Counted from the stretch's first letter, positions 1 through 7,339 are shown. The stretch is DNA of 16,124 nt from an uncultured Bilophila sp. (GCA_959604115.1 CAUHBW010000034.1:1-16124), one strand, 5' to 3'. Made by a program: numbers and translations. Notes: generated from the letters alone by a model not told the origin.

Positions 1-227
1 TGTTCAAAGAAACGCTCGAATTCGGGCGGAAGACCCCGGAACATTTCCGAGGGCATCCCGCCGCGCTGCATGACCTTCTTTTCGGTGCTGATGTTGACGA
101 CGGCCTTGCCGGCGGACTGAACCAGCGGAACGAAATTGGGGGCGACAGGGGCCGCCTGCGCCGTGAAGACCAACGACATGGCGAGCATGACCGCAACAAG
201 AGGCAGCATTTTGCATTTGTGCAGCAT
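1..227 (-). CDS. degP: DegP/HtrA-family periplasmic serine protease, N-terminal fragment
   Basis: The first 75 codons are present and the rest lies beyond the left edge. The product begins with a signal peptide (MLHKCKMLPLVAVMLAMSLVFTAQA region, cut near residue 25). It continues with the mature start typical of Do-family proteases: a PNFVPLVQSAGKAVVNIST stretch, then a Met/Gly-rich linker and PPEFERFFE. Family knowledge: DegP degrades or chaperones misfolded envelope proteins; the catalytic His-Asp-Ser triad and the PDZ domains would lie outside this window. The ATG at 227 is chosen because an AAAGGAG ribosome site sits nine bases upstream and a promoter lies at 284-311. An in-frame ATG at 209 is an alternative but would shorten the basic n-region. 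Identification rests on the N-terminal pattern only. Confidence 0.8.
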   Translation of the reverse strand, partial: MLHKCKMLPLVAVMLAMSLVFTAQAAPVAPNFVPLVQSAGKAVVNISTEKKVMQRGGMPSEMFRGLPPEFERFFE

Positions 228-283
228 GTGTGAAAACTCCTTTAGAACGATTGGTGCACAGTTCGGTTCAAACTGTTTCCCCC

Positions 284-311
284 ATAATAGCCACACGGGG
301 GGGCTTGTAAA
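284..311 (-). promoter_or_regulatory. Sigma70-type promoter for the DegP gene
   Basis: On the minus strand, TTTACA (306-311) and TATTAT (284-289) are separated by 16 bases, each one mismatch from consensus. The predicted start of transcription is near 277, giving a leader of about 50 bases before the ATG at 227. A short inverted repeat, ACAGTT...AACTGT (258-276), lies just downstream of the predicted start and could be a regulator site; this last point is weak. Confidence 0.55.
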
Positions 312-540
312 TAGCTTGATTTGGTACAAAGTTCTTTACTTTTTCCCTGTTGGGGCGTCTCCTGCGGGAGGTGCGCATCCGAACCGTGCAAAAAGAGGAA
401 CTTATTGGGGTGGAAAAATTTTGTACGCGTTTCGAGGCGGAATGATAACTTTTCCGGAGAGGCGGCGGGAGCGGGCCGCCCTCGGCTCGGCCGTCGATCG
501 GGGTCCGGGGGGCGCGCGGGGCCTGAATGGAGCGCATCGG
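312..540. other. Gene-free stretch between the DegP promoter and the terminator-like hairpin
   Basis: I see no supported gene here on either strand. Open frames crossing it have no ribosome site or recognisable protein pattern. It separates the DegP promoter from the end of the AI-2E-family gene. Confidence 0.5.
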
Positions 541-542
541 CT

Positions 543-572
543 AGGGGGGCCTTCCCTAATAAAGGCCCCCTT
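543..572. terminator. Hairpin after the AI-2E-family gene
   Basis: Arms 545-553 and 562-570 (GGGGGCCTT / AAGGCCCCC) pair perfectly and can be extended by an A-T and a G-T pair, with an eight-base loop. It lies 25 bases after the stop codon of the minus-strand gene ending at 597. The T-rich tail (TTCGCGTTTCTTT) is on the plus side, so as a minus-strand terminator it lacks a U tract. Confidence 0.45.
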
Positions 573-596
573 CGCGTTTCTTTGGATGACCGGGGA

Positions 597-1616
597 TCAG
601 CGGCGGTGGGACAGGGTGCTTTCGTTGCCCGCCTGAATGGCGACGGCGACGAGCACAGGCCCGGCGAAAACGCCCACGGGGCCGAACGCCGCGAGGCCGC
701 AGAGGATGGACAGGATCAGCGTGACGACCGAGGCGTCGATGCCGGTCTTGAGGAAGAAGGGGCGGAGCAGGTTGTCCACGCCCGCCACGACCAGCGCGCA
801 CCAGATGGCGAGGCCGATGCAGGCGACCGTGGACCCGGTGAGCCACAGCCAGATGCACACCGGAACCCAGACCAGCGCGGTGCCGATGAACGGGATGGGC
901 GCGACGAACGCCGCGATGAGCCCCCAGAACGCGGGCTGGGGCACCTCCGCGAAGGCGAAGCCCACGCCGCAGAGAAACCCCTGAATGAGCGCCACGAAGA
1001 CGACGCCGACCAGCACGCCGAAGATGGCCTTGCGGATGGTGGAGACGAAGCGGTCGATGACCTCGGCGGGCCATTGGGTCAGGCGGCAGGCGAATTCATG
1101 GATAAGATCGGCGCGGGTCGCGCACATCATGGTGATCATGACGAACAGGAACATGACCAGCACGGCCTGAAACGCGCCGCCCGCGATGCCCACGCCGCCC
1201 GCGAGCACGGTGCGGGCCGCGGTCCCGGCCAGTCCGGCGGCGGTGCTGGCGAGCTGGTCCAGTCCGCCTTCCAGTCCGGGCAGATTCTTGAGCCACGCGT
1301 CCACGGACGCGAACCACGCCTGCGCCTCCGGGCTGTGGATCCAGCCGGAATCGCGCAGACCGTCAAGGATTTTGAGCCCGGCGACGGCTTGCGGGGTGAC
1401 CAGAGACACCACCGTGGCGAGGGGCAGGATGGTGATCGCCGCCAGCCCCACCGTATAGGCGGTCATGGCCCACGAAGGCGACAGCCGCCGGTGCAGCCTG
1501 CGGTATGCCGGATAGGTGACGCAGGCCATACAGGTCGCCATGAACGTCGTGATCGGGAAAGGCCAGAGCAGGAGCACCCATGCTCCAAGGGCCAGACAGG
1601 CAAGCACTCGAGTCAT
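597..1616 (-). CDS. AI-2E family transporter (PerM/YdiK type membrane protein)
   Basis: A 339-residue polytopic membrane protein. Hydrophobic segments occur near residues 5-35, 50-75, 140-165, 195-225, 230-265 and 285-330. The C-terminal half carries the family pattern: a GxxAxFxxPIPFIG-like block, then the DNLLRPFFLKTG motif and a final FGPVGVFAGP helix. Family knowledge: AI-2E/PerM proteins (PF01594) are about 340-370 residues; members have been linked to autoinducer-2 export or Na+/H+ exchange, but most are uncharacterised, so the substrate is not assigned. The ATG at 1616 has a GAGGAG ribosome site six bases upstream. It is the last gene of the minus-strand train, 121 bases after a small secreted protein. 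It may be co-transcribed or independent. Confidence 0.88.
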   Translation of the reverse strand: MTRVLACLALGAWVLLLWPFPITTFMATCMACVTYPAYRRLHRRLSPSWAMTAYTVGLAAITILPLATVVSLVTPQAVAGLKILDGLRDSGWIHSPEAQAWFASVDAWLKNLPGLEGGLDQLASTAAGLAGTAARTVLAGGVGIAGGAFQAVLVMFLFVMITMMCATRADLIHEFACRLTQWPAEVIDRFVSTIRKAIFGVLVGVVFVALIQGFLCGVGFAFAEVPQPAFWGLIAAFVAPIPFIGTALVWVPVCIWLWLTGSTVACIGLAIWCALVVAGVDNLLRPFFLKTGIDASVVTLILSILCGLAAFGPVGVFAGPVLVAVAIQAGNESTLSHRR

Positions 1617-1737
1617 TCAAAGCTCCTCGCCGCGTGGCGGCGGGTTGTTTGCGGGAAGATCGCCGGAAAACGGTCCGTGCGCATTCGGAAGAGCCGCCAA
1701 GCCGGGCGGAACGCTTCGTGTCGGAAAGGCGGGCGGA

Positions 1738-2022
1738 TTACAGGTTTCCGGACTCTTCGTTGTATTCGCGCACGGCCCGTTCCATCCGTTTGCGGATACG
1801 TTCGACATCCTGCCTGGCCGTGGCGAGATAGTTTTCCACGCACTGCCGGTAGGATTCCATATCGGAGCGGTACATCCGCCAGTCCATGGGGCCGTCGCCC
1901 GGCAGGGGGCGGAGCGGAGATCGACATTCGGGGGCGGGATAGTCGCCGCCCGGAAGCAGGGACGCGCCCTGTGCCGCAACGGGCAGGAGCAGGACGAACA
2001 GGGACAGGAACAGCGTACGCAT
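1738..2022 (-). CDS. Small secreted protein of unknown function (94 aa)
   Basis: I do not recognise the family. The N-terminus MRTLFLSLFVLLLPVAAQGA is a clear Sec signal peptide, with cleavage likely around residue 19-20. The mature part has a Pro/Gly-rich stretch, two cysteines (Cys33 and Cys61) that could form a disulfide, and a highly charged C-terminal helix from about residue 65 (DVERIRKRMERAVREYNEE) that could form a short coiled coil. The ATG at 2022 is preceded by AAAGGA at good spacing, and a signal peptide right at that start supports it. It lies 74 bases downstream of the second crcB gene and 121 bases upstream of the AI-2E-family gene, on the same strand. No function is inferred. 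Confidence 0.72.
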   Translation of the reverse strand: MRTLFLSLFVLLLPVAAQGASLLPGGDYPAPECRSPLRPLPGDGPMDWRMYRSDMESYRQCVENYLATARQDVERIRKRMERAVREYNEESGNL

Positions 2023-2096
2023 GGTGATTCCTTTGCTGACGGGCCTCCTTTCGCGGAGTCGGCCCCGGAAGGCTCTTTTCCTAGCAAGAAAGCGTG

Positions 2097-2519
2097 TTAT
2101 TGTACAGGAATCCTTCTCGGAAGCCCTTTTTGGGGATGCGGGGCCAGCAGCGTATAGCCCATCCGGACCGCGCCGACGCACAGGGACACGTTCAGGGCGA
2201 CGTTCAGTCCGGCGAGCAGCGCCGAGTCGCGGAACAGCAGCAGCGTGTCCAGCGAAAAGGAGGAAAAGGTGGTGAAGCCGCCCAGAAACCCCGTGCCGAG
2301 CAGGTGGTAGCCCGTGCGGAACGGCTTTCCGGCACGCCGCATGCCGCCTTGCAGGAGTCCCATGAACAGTCCGCCGAGCGCGTTGACGCACAGGACGCCC
2401 AGAGGAAACCCCAAGGGCGCGCCCATCGCCTCCATGACGGTTTCGCCGAGCACGACGCGGCAGACCGCTCCCGCGCCGCCGCCGAGCATGACCGCCGCCG
2501 AATCCTTCGAGAAAAGCAT
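2097..2519 (-). CDS. crcB: CrcB/Fluc fluoride channel subunit (second of pair)
   Basis: A 140-residue protein with four hydrophobic segments. It carries the Fluc signatures: a GAVCR block ending helix 1, LCVNALGGLFMG in helix 2 with the conserved Asn, and GFLGGFTTFSSFSLDT in helix 3 carrying the phenylalanines that line the fluoride path. Family knowledge: Fluc channels export toxic fluoride and assemble as antiparallel dimers. The positive charges lie in the loop between helices 2 and 3 (GMRRAGKPFR) and in the C-terminal tail, predicting N-in/C-in topology, opposite to its neighbour. I prefer the ATG at 2519, 13 bases after the preceding stop and with a CGGAA site. A TTG at 2543 would add eight residues and overlap the neighbour but has no ribosome site. 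Confidence 0.9.
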   Translation of the reverse strand: MLFSKDSAAVMLGGGAGAVCRVVLGETVMEAMGAPLGFPLGVLCVNALGGLFMGLLQGGMRRAGKPFRTGYHLLGTGFLGGFTTFSSFSLDTLLLFRDSALLAGLNVALNVSLCVGAVRMGYTLLAPHPQKGLPRRIPVQ

Positions 2520-2532
2520 GGCGTGATTCCGG

Positions 2533-2901
2533 TTACACGACAATGAGAAAGAAGCCTCCGGCAGCCGCGCCGAGGCACAGGATCGTGTTCAGGGCGATGT
2601 TCAGCGCGGCCTTGCCCGGCTGTCCGTCGCGGAAGGCCGCGAAGGTGTCCATCGAGAACGTAGAGAAGGTGGTCAGCGCGCCGAGGAATCCGGAACCGAT
2701 GAACATCGCCGGAACGGGGAACAGGCCCCAGCGTTCCCAGCAGCCGCCGAGCAGGCCCATGAGCAGCGATCCGAGCACGTTGACCAGCAGGGTGCCGTAG
2801 GGAAACGCCGTTCCGAACCGGAACGCGCATTTCGTGGAAACCACGTGGCGGCACAGCGCGCCCACCGCGCCCCCGCCCGCGATCCAGAGTAGATCCGTCA
2901 T
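2533..2901 (-). CDS. crcB: CrcB/Fluc fluoride channel subunit (first of pair)
   Basis: A 122-residue four-helix membrane protein with GAVGALCR, LLVNVLGSLLMG and GFLGALTTFSTFSMDT, the hallmark CrcB/Fluc motifs. Its positive charges are mainly in the loops after helix 1 (RHVVSTKCAFRF) and after helix 3 (FRDGQPGK), with an acidic N-terminus, predicting the N-out orientation. The ATG at 2901 overlaps the stop of the ABC permease as TGATG, and GAGGAAA lies just upstream, so translational coupling is likely. A longer reading from 2964 inside the permease gene is possible but unneeded. Paired crcB genes usually make a heterodimeric channel. I saw no fluoride riboswitch upstream of the pair or in the operon leader. 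Confidence 0.92.
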   Translation of the reverse strand: MTDLLWIAGGGAVGALCRHVVSTKCAFRFGTAFPYGTLLVNVLGSLLMGLLGGCWERWGLFPVPAMFIGSGFLGALTTFSTFSMDTFAAFRDGQPGKAALNIALNTILCLGAAAGGFFLIVV

Positions 2902-3659
2902 CAGCGTTTCCTCTGCATCTGGAAGCTCCTCCAGCGGCAGCATCGTTTTTCCAGTGCGTTGCACAGCTCGTACAGGGCAACTCCGAGCAGGCTCATGGCG
3001 AGGATGCCCGTGAACATTTCAAGCTGATCGCCCCGGCCCCATGCGTCCATGATCAGGAAGCCGAGGCCCTTTCGGGTGGCGAAGGATTCGGCCATGAACA
3101 GCACGGCCACCGCCGTGCCGCTGGCCACTTTCAGTGCGGTCATGGCGTCGGGCAGGGCCGCCGGGATGAGGACATGTCGGAGCGTCTGGACGGGGCTTCC
3201 GCCGAGCGACCGGAACGAGTCGAGGAATTTTTTGTCCAGCCCCCGCGCGCTGGCCCGCGTGACCACCAGAATCTGGTAGCCGGTGGTCAGGGCGATGAGC
3301 AGGACGCGGGGCAGGTCGCCGAGCCCGAACAGCGTGAGGAACAAGGGGAGCAGGACGATCTTGGGCAGGGGGTAGGTCAAGAAGACAAGCGGAGACAGAG
3401 TGTTGTCCACAGCCCTGACGTGCCCCAGAATCAGCCCGAGCGGGAAGGCGACGATCCACGCGAGGCTCATGGCGGAGACGACGCGCCACGCGCTGGCTCC
3501 GGCGTGCTGCCAGAACGCGCCCGTGGTCAGGGAGTCCCCGAAGTACGCCAACACCTCAAGCGGGCGCGGCAGGAGGAATTCGCCGAGCGTCACGGAGCCG
3601 ATCTGCCAGAAGGCCAGCAACGCCGCCAACGCCATGAGGTAACGGAAGAGTTCTTTCAT
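2901..3659 (-). CDS. ABC transporter permease, SsuC/TauC-like
   Basis: A 252-residue inner-membrane permease with about six hydrophobic segments. It has the cytoplasmic EAA-like loop at residues 147-170 (DSFRSLGGSPVQTLRHVLIPAALP) that docks on the ATPase. Length and pattern fit the nitrate/sulfonate/taurine importer class (BPD_transp_1). It should partner with the ATPase at 4485-5261 and the binding protein at 5258-6193, although an AbrB-type gene and a 337-base spacer intervene, which is unusual for this family. Its ATG at 3659 has only a weak AAAGG site 11 bases away. The stop codon overlaps the start of crcB. Substrate specificity is not readable from sequence. Confidence 0.88.
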   Translation of the reverse strand: MKELFRYLMALAALLAFWQIGSVTLGEFLLPRPLEVLAYFGDSLTTGAFWQHAGASAWRVVSAMSLAWIVAFPLGLILGHVRAVDNTLSPLVFLTYPLPKIVLLPLFLTLFGLGDLPRVLLIALTTGYQILVVTRASARGLDKKFLDSFRSLGGSPVQTLRHVLIPAALPDAMTALKVASGTAVAVLFMAESFATRKGLGFLIMDAWGRGDQLEMFTGILAMSLLGVALYELCNALEKRCCRWRSFQMQRKR

Positions 3660-3996
3660 GTGGGTATGGACCTTTGTATGCCTCCGGCGGCCAGAGGGCC
3701 CCCTCTGGACTCCCCGTCCGGGGGCGAGCCGTCCCCCGGACCCCGGCGTAACCGGTAACGGCGGCAGTTTTCCCTTTCGGTTCCCCGGGACAAACGGCTT
3801 GGCCGTTTGTCCCGGTCTTGTGTTTCAAAAACAAGTCATCCTCATGTACCCTTTTCGAACCCTTTGGGAAAGCTGTAAAAAGGGATTCGATAAGGTCAAA
3901 AGTCTTTGGAAGAGGAGGGGAAGGGGTCCGGGGAAAAGGAGAAAGCTTTTCTTCAGAAAAGTTTCCCCTCCCCCCGGTTCTTCGCCGCACCTCAGC
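3660..3996. repeat. Hairpin-rich intergenic spacer (REP/BIME-like)
   Basis: No gene is supported here. The spacer holds a chain of inverted repeats: CCAGAGGG/CCCTCTGG (3691-3698, 3701-3708), TCCGGGGG/CCCCCGGA (3717-3724, 3733-3740), a perfect 13-base-pair hairpin with a three-base loop (3786-3798, 3802-3814), and GGGGAAA/TTTCCCC (3930-3936, 3962-3968) enclosing CTTTTCT/AGAAAAG. A 13-base core GCCTCCGGCGGCC (3680-3692) recurs in inverse orientation at 7386-7398. It looks like a composite of dispersed extragenic palindromes sitting inside an operon; it could stabilise or attenuate the downstream permease-crcB message. Confidence 0.6.
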
Positions 3997-4497
3997 CTAT
4001 TGTAAAAATCTGTGCAAAATCCGGGCGGCGAGGGGGACGGTGAGGATGATGGCGTAGAGCCGGACCATCTGGTAGGCGAGGACGATGGGCGCGTTGGGGC
4101 CCATGTCCGCGGCAAGTCCGACCACGACGTTCAGGCCGCCGGGGCTGGTGGCGAGGTAGGCGCTGGTCACGTCGAGGTTGCCGTATTTGACCACGAAGAC
4201 GGCGATGAGCATTCCGGCGACGAGCACGAGGAGGGTGCTGATGACCAGTACGGGCCATGTGTCGCGTACCGCGAGCAGCATTTCGGGCCGGTACATGTTC
4301 CCGACCAGAACCCCGAGGCAGACATAGACGAGGAATTGGAAGGGCCGGGGAAACGCGGCCTGAGGCATGACGGAAAAACTTTTCAGGATGATGACCGCGA
4401 CGATGGCTCCGGTCATGGCCCCGCCGGGCAGGCCGAACCACTCGAAGAGAAAGCCGCCCGCGGCACCGCAGAGCAACAGGACGATCAGTGTGGACAT
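3997..4497 (-). CDS. Half-size AbrB-family membrane protein (PF05145 type)
   Basis: A 166-residue hydrophobic protein. The start MSTLIVLLLCGAAGGFLFEW, then FGLPGGAMTGAIVAV, LVYVCLGVLVGNMY and a DVTSAYLATSPGGLNVVVGLA block, are the repeat signatures of the AbrB duplication family of membrane proteins (unrelated to the Bacillus AbrB regulator). Typical members have two repeats and about 350 residues; this one has a single repeat, so it would need to dimerise. Function in the family is poorly known, with transport the usual guess. The ATG at 4497 lies inside the ATPase gene, whose stop is at 4485, a 13-base overlap implying coupling. Its location between ATPase and permease suggests a role with the importer. 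Confidence 0.8.
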   Translation of the reverse strand: MSTLIVLLLCGAAGGFLFEWFGLPGGAMTGAIVAVIILKSFSVMPQAAFPRPFQFLVYVCLGVLVGNMYRPEMLLAVRDTWPVLVISTLLVLVAGMLIAVFVVKYGNLDVTSAYLATSPGGLNVVVGLAADMGPNAPIVLAYQMVRLYAIILTVPLAARILHRFLQ

Positions 4498-5261
4498 GGG
4501 CAATCCTCCGTCCCGGACAAGGCGGCGTACACCCGTTTGGTCAGGGCGAAATACCGGTCCTCCCCGCGCGCTTCCGCATCGCCGAAACAGGGGTTTTCCA
4601 GCCACATGACGTTGCGGGCCGGGCGACCGTTCATCACCATGACGTGCTTGCCCAGAAACACGGCTTCGGGAACGTTGTGCGTCACGAGGACGCAGGTGGG
4701 GCGGCGGCGCTGCCACAGAGACAGCACGGTCGTCTGGAGATGTTCGCGCGTCAGCGCGTCGAGCGAGGAAAAGGGCTCGTCCATGAGCAGGATGTCCGGG
4801 TCCGTGATCAGCGCCCGGCCTATGGCGATGCGCTGTCGCTGGCCGCCGGAAAGCTGCGCCGGGTATCGTTCGTCCAGTCCGGCGAGACCGAGTTCGTCCA
4901 GCATGCCCGCCACGGCTTCGCGCCGTCGTTCGGAAGACAGCCCCTGCAATTCCAGCGGCAGGGCCAGATTTTCCCGCACGGTCTTCCACGGAAACAGGCC
5001 GTAGTCCTGCAGGATGAACGAAATGCGCCCCTTGTCGCGTCTGCCGACGTCCCCCGTACGTACCGTGCCCCGGTCCGGCTTGTCCAGTCCGGCGAGCAGG
5101 TAGAGCAGAGTGCTTTTGCCGCACCCGGAAGGGCCGATGACCGAGAGCGTTTCGCCGTCCGGCAGGTCGAAGGACAGGCCGTCCAGCACGGGGCCTTCCC
5201 CGTAGCCTTTGCTCAGGTCGCGGACGGCGATGCCCGCGTCGCGGCGTTCGGCGTTTCTCAC
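4485..5261 (-). CDS. ABC transporter ATP-binding protein, SsuB/TauB-like
   Basis: A 258-residue ATPase with all nucleotide-binding motifs: Walker A GPSGCGKST (43-51), Q-loop at Gln85 (FILQD), signature LSGGQ (137-141), Walker B ILLMDEP (157-163) and switch His195 (VTHN). The residues after the signature and the FPWKTVRENLALPLEL block fit the nitrate/sulfonate/taurine importer subclass. The start is a GTG at 5261 overlapping the stop of the binding-protein gene (GTGA). The C-terminus (CPCPH) carries a Cys-Pro-Cys that is not a family feature, but this stretch also encodes the start of the next gene. It energises uptake with the permease at 2901-3659. Confidence 0.93.
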   Translation of the reverse strand: MRNAERRDAGIAVRDLSKGYGEGPVLDGLSFDLPDGETLSVIGPSGCGKSTLLYLLAGLDKPDRGTVRTGDVGRRDKGRISFILQDYGLFPWKTVRENLALPLELQGLSSERRREAVAGMLDELGLAGLDERYPAQLSGGQRQRIAIGRALITDPDILLMDEPFSSLDALTREHLQTTVLSLWQRRRPTCVLVTHNVPEAVFLGKHVMVMNGRPARNVMWLENPCFGDAEARGEDRYFALTKRVYAALSGTEDCPCPH

Positions 5262-6193
5262 CGGAAAACCACGTCGGCGTAGGCCGGGTCTTTCCTGAGG
5301 ATGCGGTTGGCCTTCATCCAGTCCGCGAAGGTCTTGATGTCCGTTTCGGAAGGCAGTCCGATCGGGGTGCGCTTCATGTCGAAGCGGACCATCGCGTACT
5401 GGGCGGACGCACCTTTGGGAAGCAGTCCCTTGGCTTCCATGACCGGGCGGTAGGCGTCGGGTTTTTCATTGATGCGCGCGGCGGCTTCGGTCAACGCCTT
5501 CCTGAATTTCGCCACGGTGTCCGCGCCGTCGGGGGCGTCGAGCACGGCGCGTTTCAGGGCGATGACCGCCAGCGGCGTATCCAGTTTGCGGTCGTCGAGG
5601 ATGGTGCGCGCGCCCTTGGCTTCCACAAGTGAAACCAGCGGCTCAGGCAGCAGCGCGGATTCGATTTGTCCGCTCAGGAGCATTTGCAGGCGTACCGGAA
5701 TCTGACGGATGTCCTGACGGTTCAGGAAGTCGGGAGCGACTTCTTCCTTTTGGAGCAGTTCGTTGAGCAGAAAGTCGATGATGGTCGCGCTGGAGACGGC
5801 GATGTCCTTCCCCTTGAGGTCCGCCAGCGTCTGCGCCTTGGATTTGGGGGAGACCACCAGTCCGAAGCAGCGGCCTTCCGGCGAGGAGTGGGAGGTGGTC
5901 GCCACGATGGCCTGCGGAGAGCCGCTTTCGTTTTGCATCAGGACGTTGATGATGTCCCCGAAATGCCCGTCCAGCGCGCCCGCCCGCATCGCTGCTCCGA
6001 GTTCCAGCGCGCTCTGGAAGGGGATGAGTTCCACCTCCAGCCCTTGCTTGGCGAACAGCCCTTCGTCGGCGGCGACATGGAGCACGATGGTATCGGCTGC
6101 GGGCAGCACGCCGAGCTTGAGGGAGGCGCCGGCGGCGGGGAGGACGGTTCCAAGGATCAACAGGGACAGGAGCGCGAACAGGCGGCGTATCAT
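5258..6193 (-). CDS. Periplasmic substrate-binding protein of an ABC importer (NMT1/TauA/SsuA-like)
   Basis: A 311-residue exported binding protein. A signal peptide (MIRRLFALLSLLILGTVLPAAGA) is followed by the type II periplasmic-binding fold opening, LKLGVLPAADTIVLHVAADEGLFAKQGLEVELIPF. It continues with a first-lobe GHFGDIINVL motif and a hinge segment with LADLKGKDIAVS. This arrangement is shared by nitrate, taurine, alkanesulfonate and thiamine-precursor binding proteins, so I do not assign a substrate. No lipobox cysteine is present, so the mature protein should be soluble. It is the first gene of the operon; its stop overlaps the ATPase start. Ribosome site GGAAA is weak. Regulatory repeats lie in the region upstream (6256-6489). 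Confidence 0.88.
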   Translation of the reverse strand: MIRRLFALLSLLILGTVLPAAGASLKLGVLPAADTIVLHVAADEGLFAKQGLEVELIPFQSALELGAAMRAGALDGHFGDIINVLMQNESGSPQAIVATTSHSSPEGRCFGLVVSPKSKAQTLADLKGKDIAVSSATIIDFLLNELLQKEEVAPDFLNRQDIRQIPVRLQMLLSGQIESALLPEPLVSLVEAKGARTILDDRKLDTPLAVIALKRAVLDAPDGADTVAKFRKALTEAAARINEKPDAYRPVMEAKGLLPKGASAQYAMVRFDMKRTPIGLPSETDIKTFADWMKANRILRKDPAYADVVFR

Positions 6194-6635
6194 GGCGTTT
6201 CCGTTGGGTTAGGAGGAAAAATCGTTGCGTTTCCGACAGGATCGGCCTTGGAGAAGGCGCATGCGCCAGCGCGGCATGCGCTCCATGCTTACACCGGATG
6301 TTCGAAAATATCCAGTGGGCCGCGCTTGAGAGAGATTTCCCACGCCTTCGGGTTAGAGCAAGATTGCCTTTGGAACGCTTCACCTTTCAAATGTTCATTC
6401 TGCCGGAGAGCGCGGCCTTTGACGGAATCCGCACCGCGTTGCGGCGGGCTACTCCCCGCTTCGCCTTTCAAGATATAAGGTTGAAAGGCTCTAAAAAGCG
6501 TTGGACAAATCGCGCAGGGTATGATCTGCTGCGGCAGCCCGTTGCGCGGGCGGGCCGCCCCGCCGGAACCGCTGCGGGAAAACGCCGGGAGACGCCGTCC
6601 GCCGGATGCCGTCTCCTTCATATAGGAGAAAGACA
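6194..6635. promoter_or_regulatory. Divergent intergenic region with palindromes and repeats
   Basis: No gene is supported. It separates the divergent ABC operon and deaminase gene, so it should hold both promoters, although I could not find a convincing pair of -35/-10 boxes. Notable elements: a perfect palindrome GGCGCATGCGCC (6256-6267) followed by a second copy of GCATGCGC (6259-6266 and 6274-6281); a direct repeat CGCTTC(A/G)CCTTTCAA (6376-6390 and 6457-6471, one mismatch); and a hairpin GCCTTTCAA/TTGAAAGGC (6463-6471, 6481-6489). I looked for fluoride and TPP riboswitch cores and did not find them. Confidence 0.5.
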
Positions 6636-7190
6636 ATGCAGGAAACGTTGTTCCGTCGTCTGATGGACGTCATCGAATACGATATCGCGCCTCTCACCCG
6701 CAAGCGCGTGGCCATCGGCTGCAAGGTGTTCGGTGCGGCGGTGCTGCGCAAGGACGATCTGTCGCTTGTGCTCGCCGAAACCAATATGGAAGCCTTTTCG
6801 CCGCTCTGGCACGGCGAGGTCTACGCGATCAAGCAGTTTTGGGAATTGCAGGGCCACCCCGATCCCAAGGACTGCCTTTTTCTGGCTACGCACCAGCCCT
6901 GCTGCATGTGCGCCTCCGCCATCGCGTGGAGCGGTTTTCCCGAACTGTACTACCTGTTCGGCTACGAAAACACGAGCAAGGACTTCAACATCCCCCACGA
7001 TCAGAAGATGATCCGGGAACTGTTCCATTGCACCAGCCCCGCCGAGGATTCCAGCTATTACACCAGCCGCCCGGTGATGAGCCTGTGTGAAACCTCGGAA
7101 GCCACGGCGCGTTTCGAGCACATCAGCCGTCTGTACGCCGAACTCTCCGCCGTCTATCAGGCCGGTGAAAAGAAAATGGTGCTTTCATAA
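6636..7190 (+). CDS. Cytidine/deoxycytidylate-deaminase-family zinc enzyme
   Basis: A 184-residue cytoplasmic protein with the zinc deaminase signature: His59 and catalytic Glu61 in the HGEVYAI motif (the HxE half) and Cys89/Cys92 in QPCCMC (the PCxxC half). These four residues bind zinc and activate water for hydrolytic deamination of a nucleobase or nucleoside. The segment FPELYYLFGYENTSKDF and the long C-terminal part (residues 120-184) differ from housekeeping cytidine deaminase and from TadA, so the substrate (cytosine, guanine or a nucleotide) is not assigned. The ATG at 6636 has AGGAG at good spacing; an upstream in-frame ATG at 6606 lies before that site and is unlikely. It stands alone, convergent with the peptidase gene. 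Confidence 0.87.
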   Translation: MQETLFRRLMDVIEYDIAPLTRKRVAIGCKVFGAAVLRKDDLSLVLAETNMEAFSPLWHGEVYAIKQFWELQGHPDPKDCLFLATHQPCCMCASAIAWSGFPELYYLFGYENTSKDFNIPHDQKMIRELFHCTSPAEDSSYYTSRPVMSLCETSEATARFEHISRLYAELSAVYQAGEKKMVLS

Positions 7191-7339
7191 CCGAATGAAA
7201 GGATAGCTTCTTTTTCCTTCAACAATCCGCCTCTTGAGACGGCCGGACGAACGGCGCGCCCTTCTCCGTCTCTCTTTCGATAAGCAGGCCGCACCGACGA
7301 AAACCGCCCCTCCTCTCGGAGACGCCGTATCCGAGGGGG

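Noticed and set aside
321..2027. A 568-codon open frame on the plus strand
   Set aside because: It lies antisense to the AI-2E-family gene and the small secreted gene, is rich in Arg/Gly/Asp/His as expected for a GC-rich shadow frame, and has no membrane or domain pattern.
4012..5004. A 330-codon plus-strand open frame
   Set aside because: Antisense to the AbrB-type and ATPase genes, which have clear motifs; composition is shadow-like.
6194..6635. Fluoride or TPP riboswitch in the operon leader
   Set aside because: I looked for the conserved cores of both on the minus strand and did not find them; other structures remain possible.
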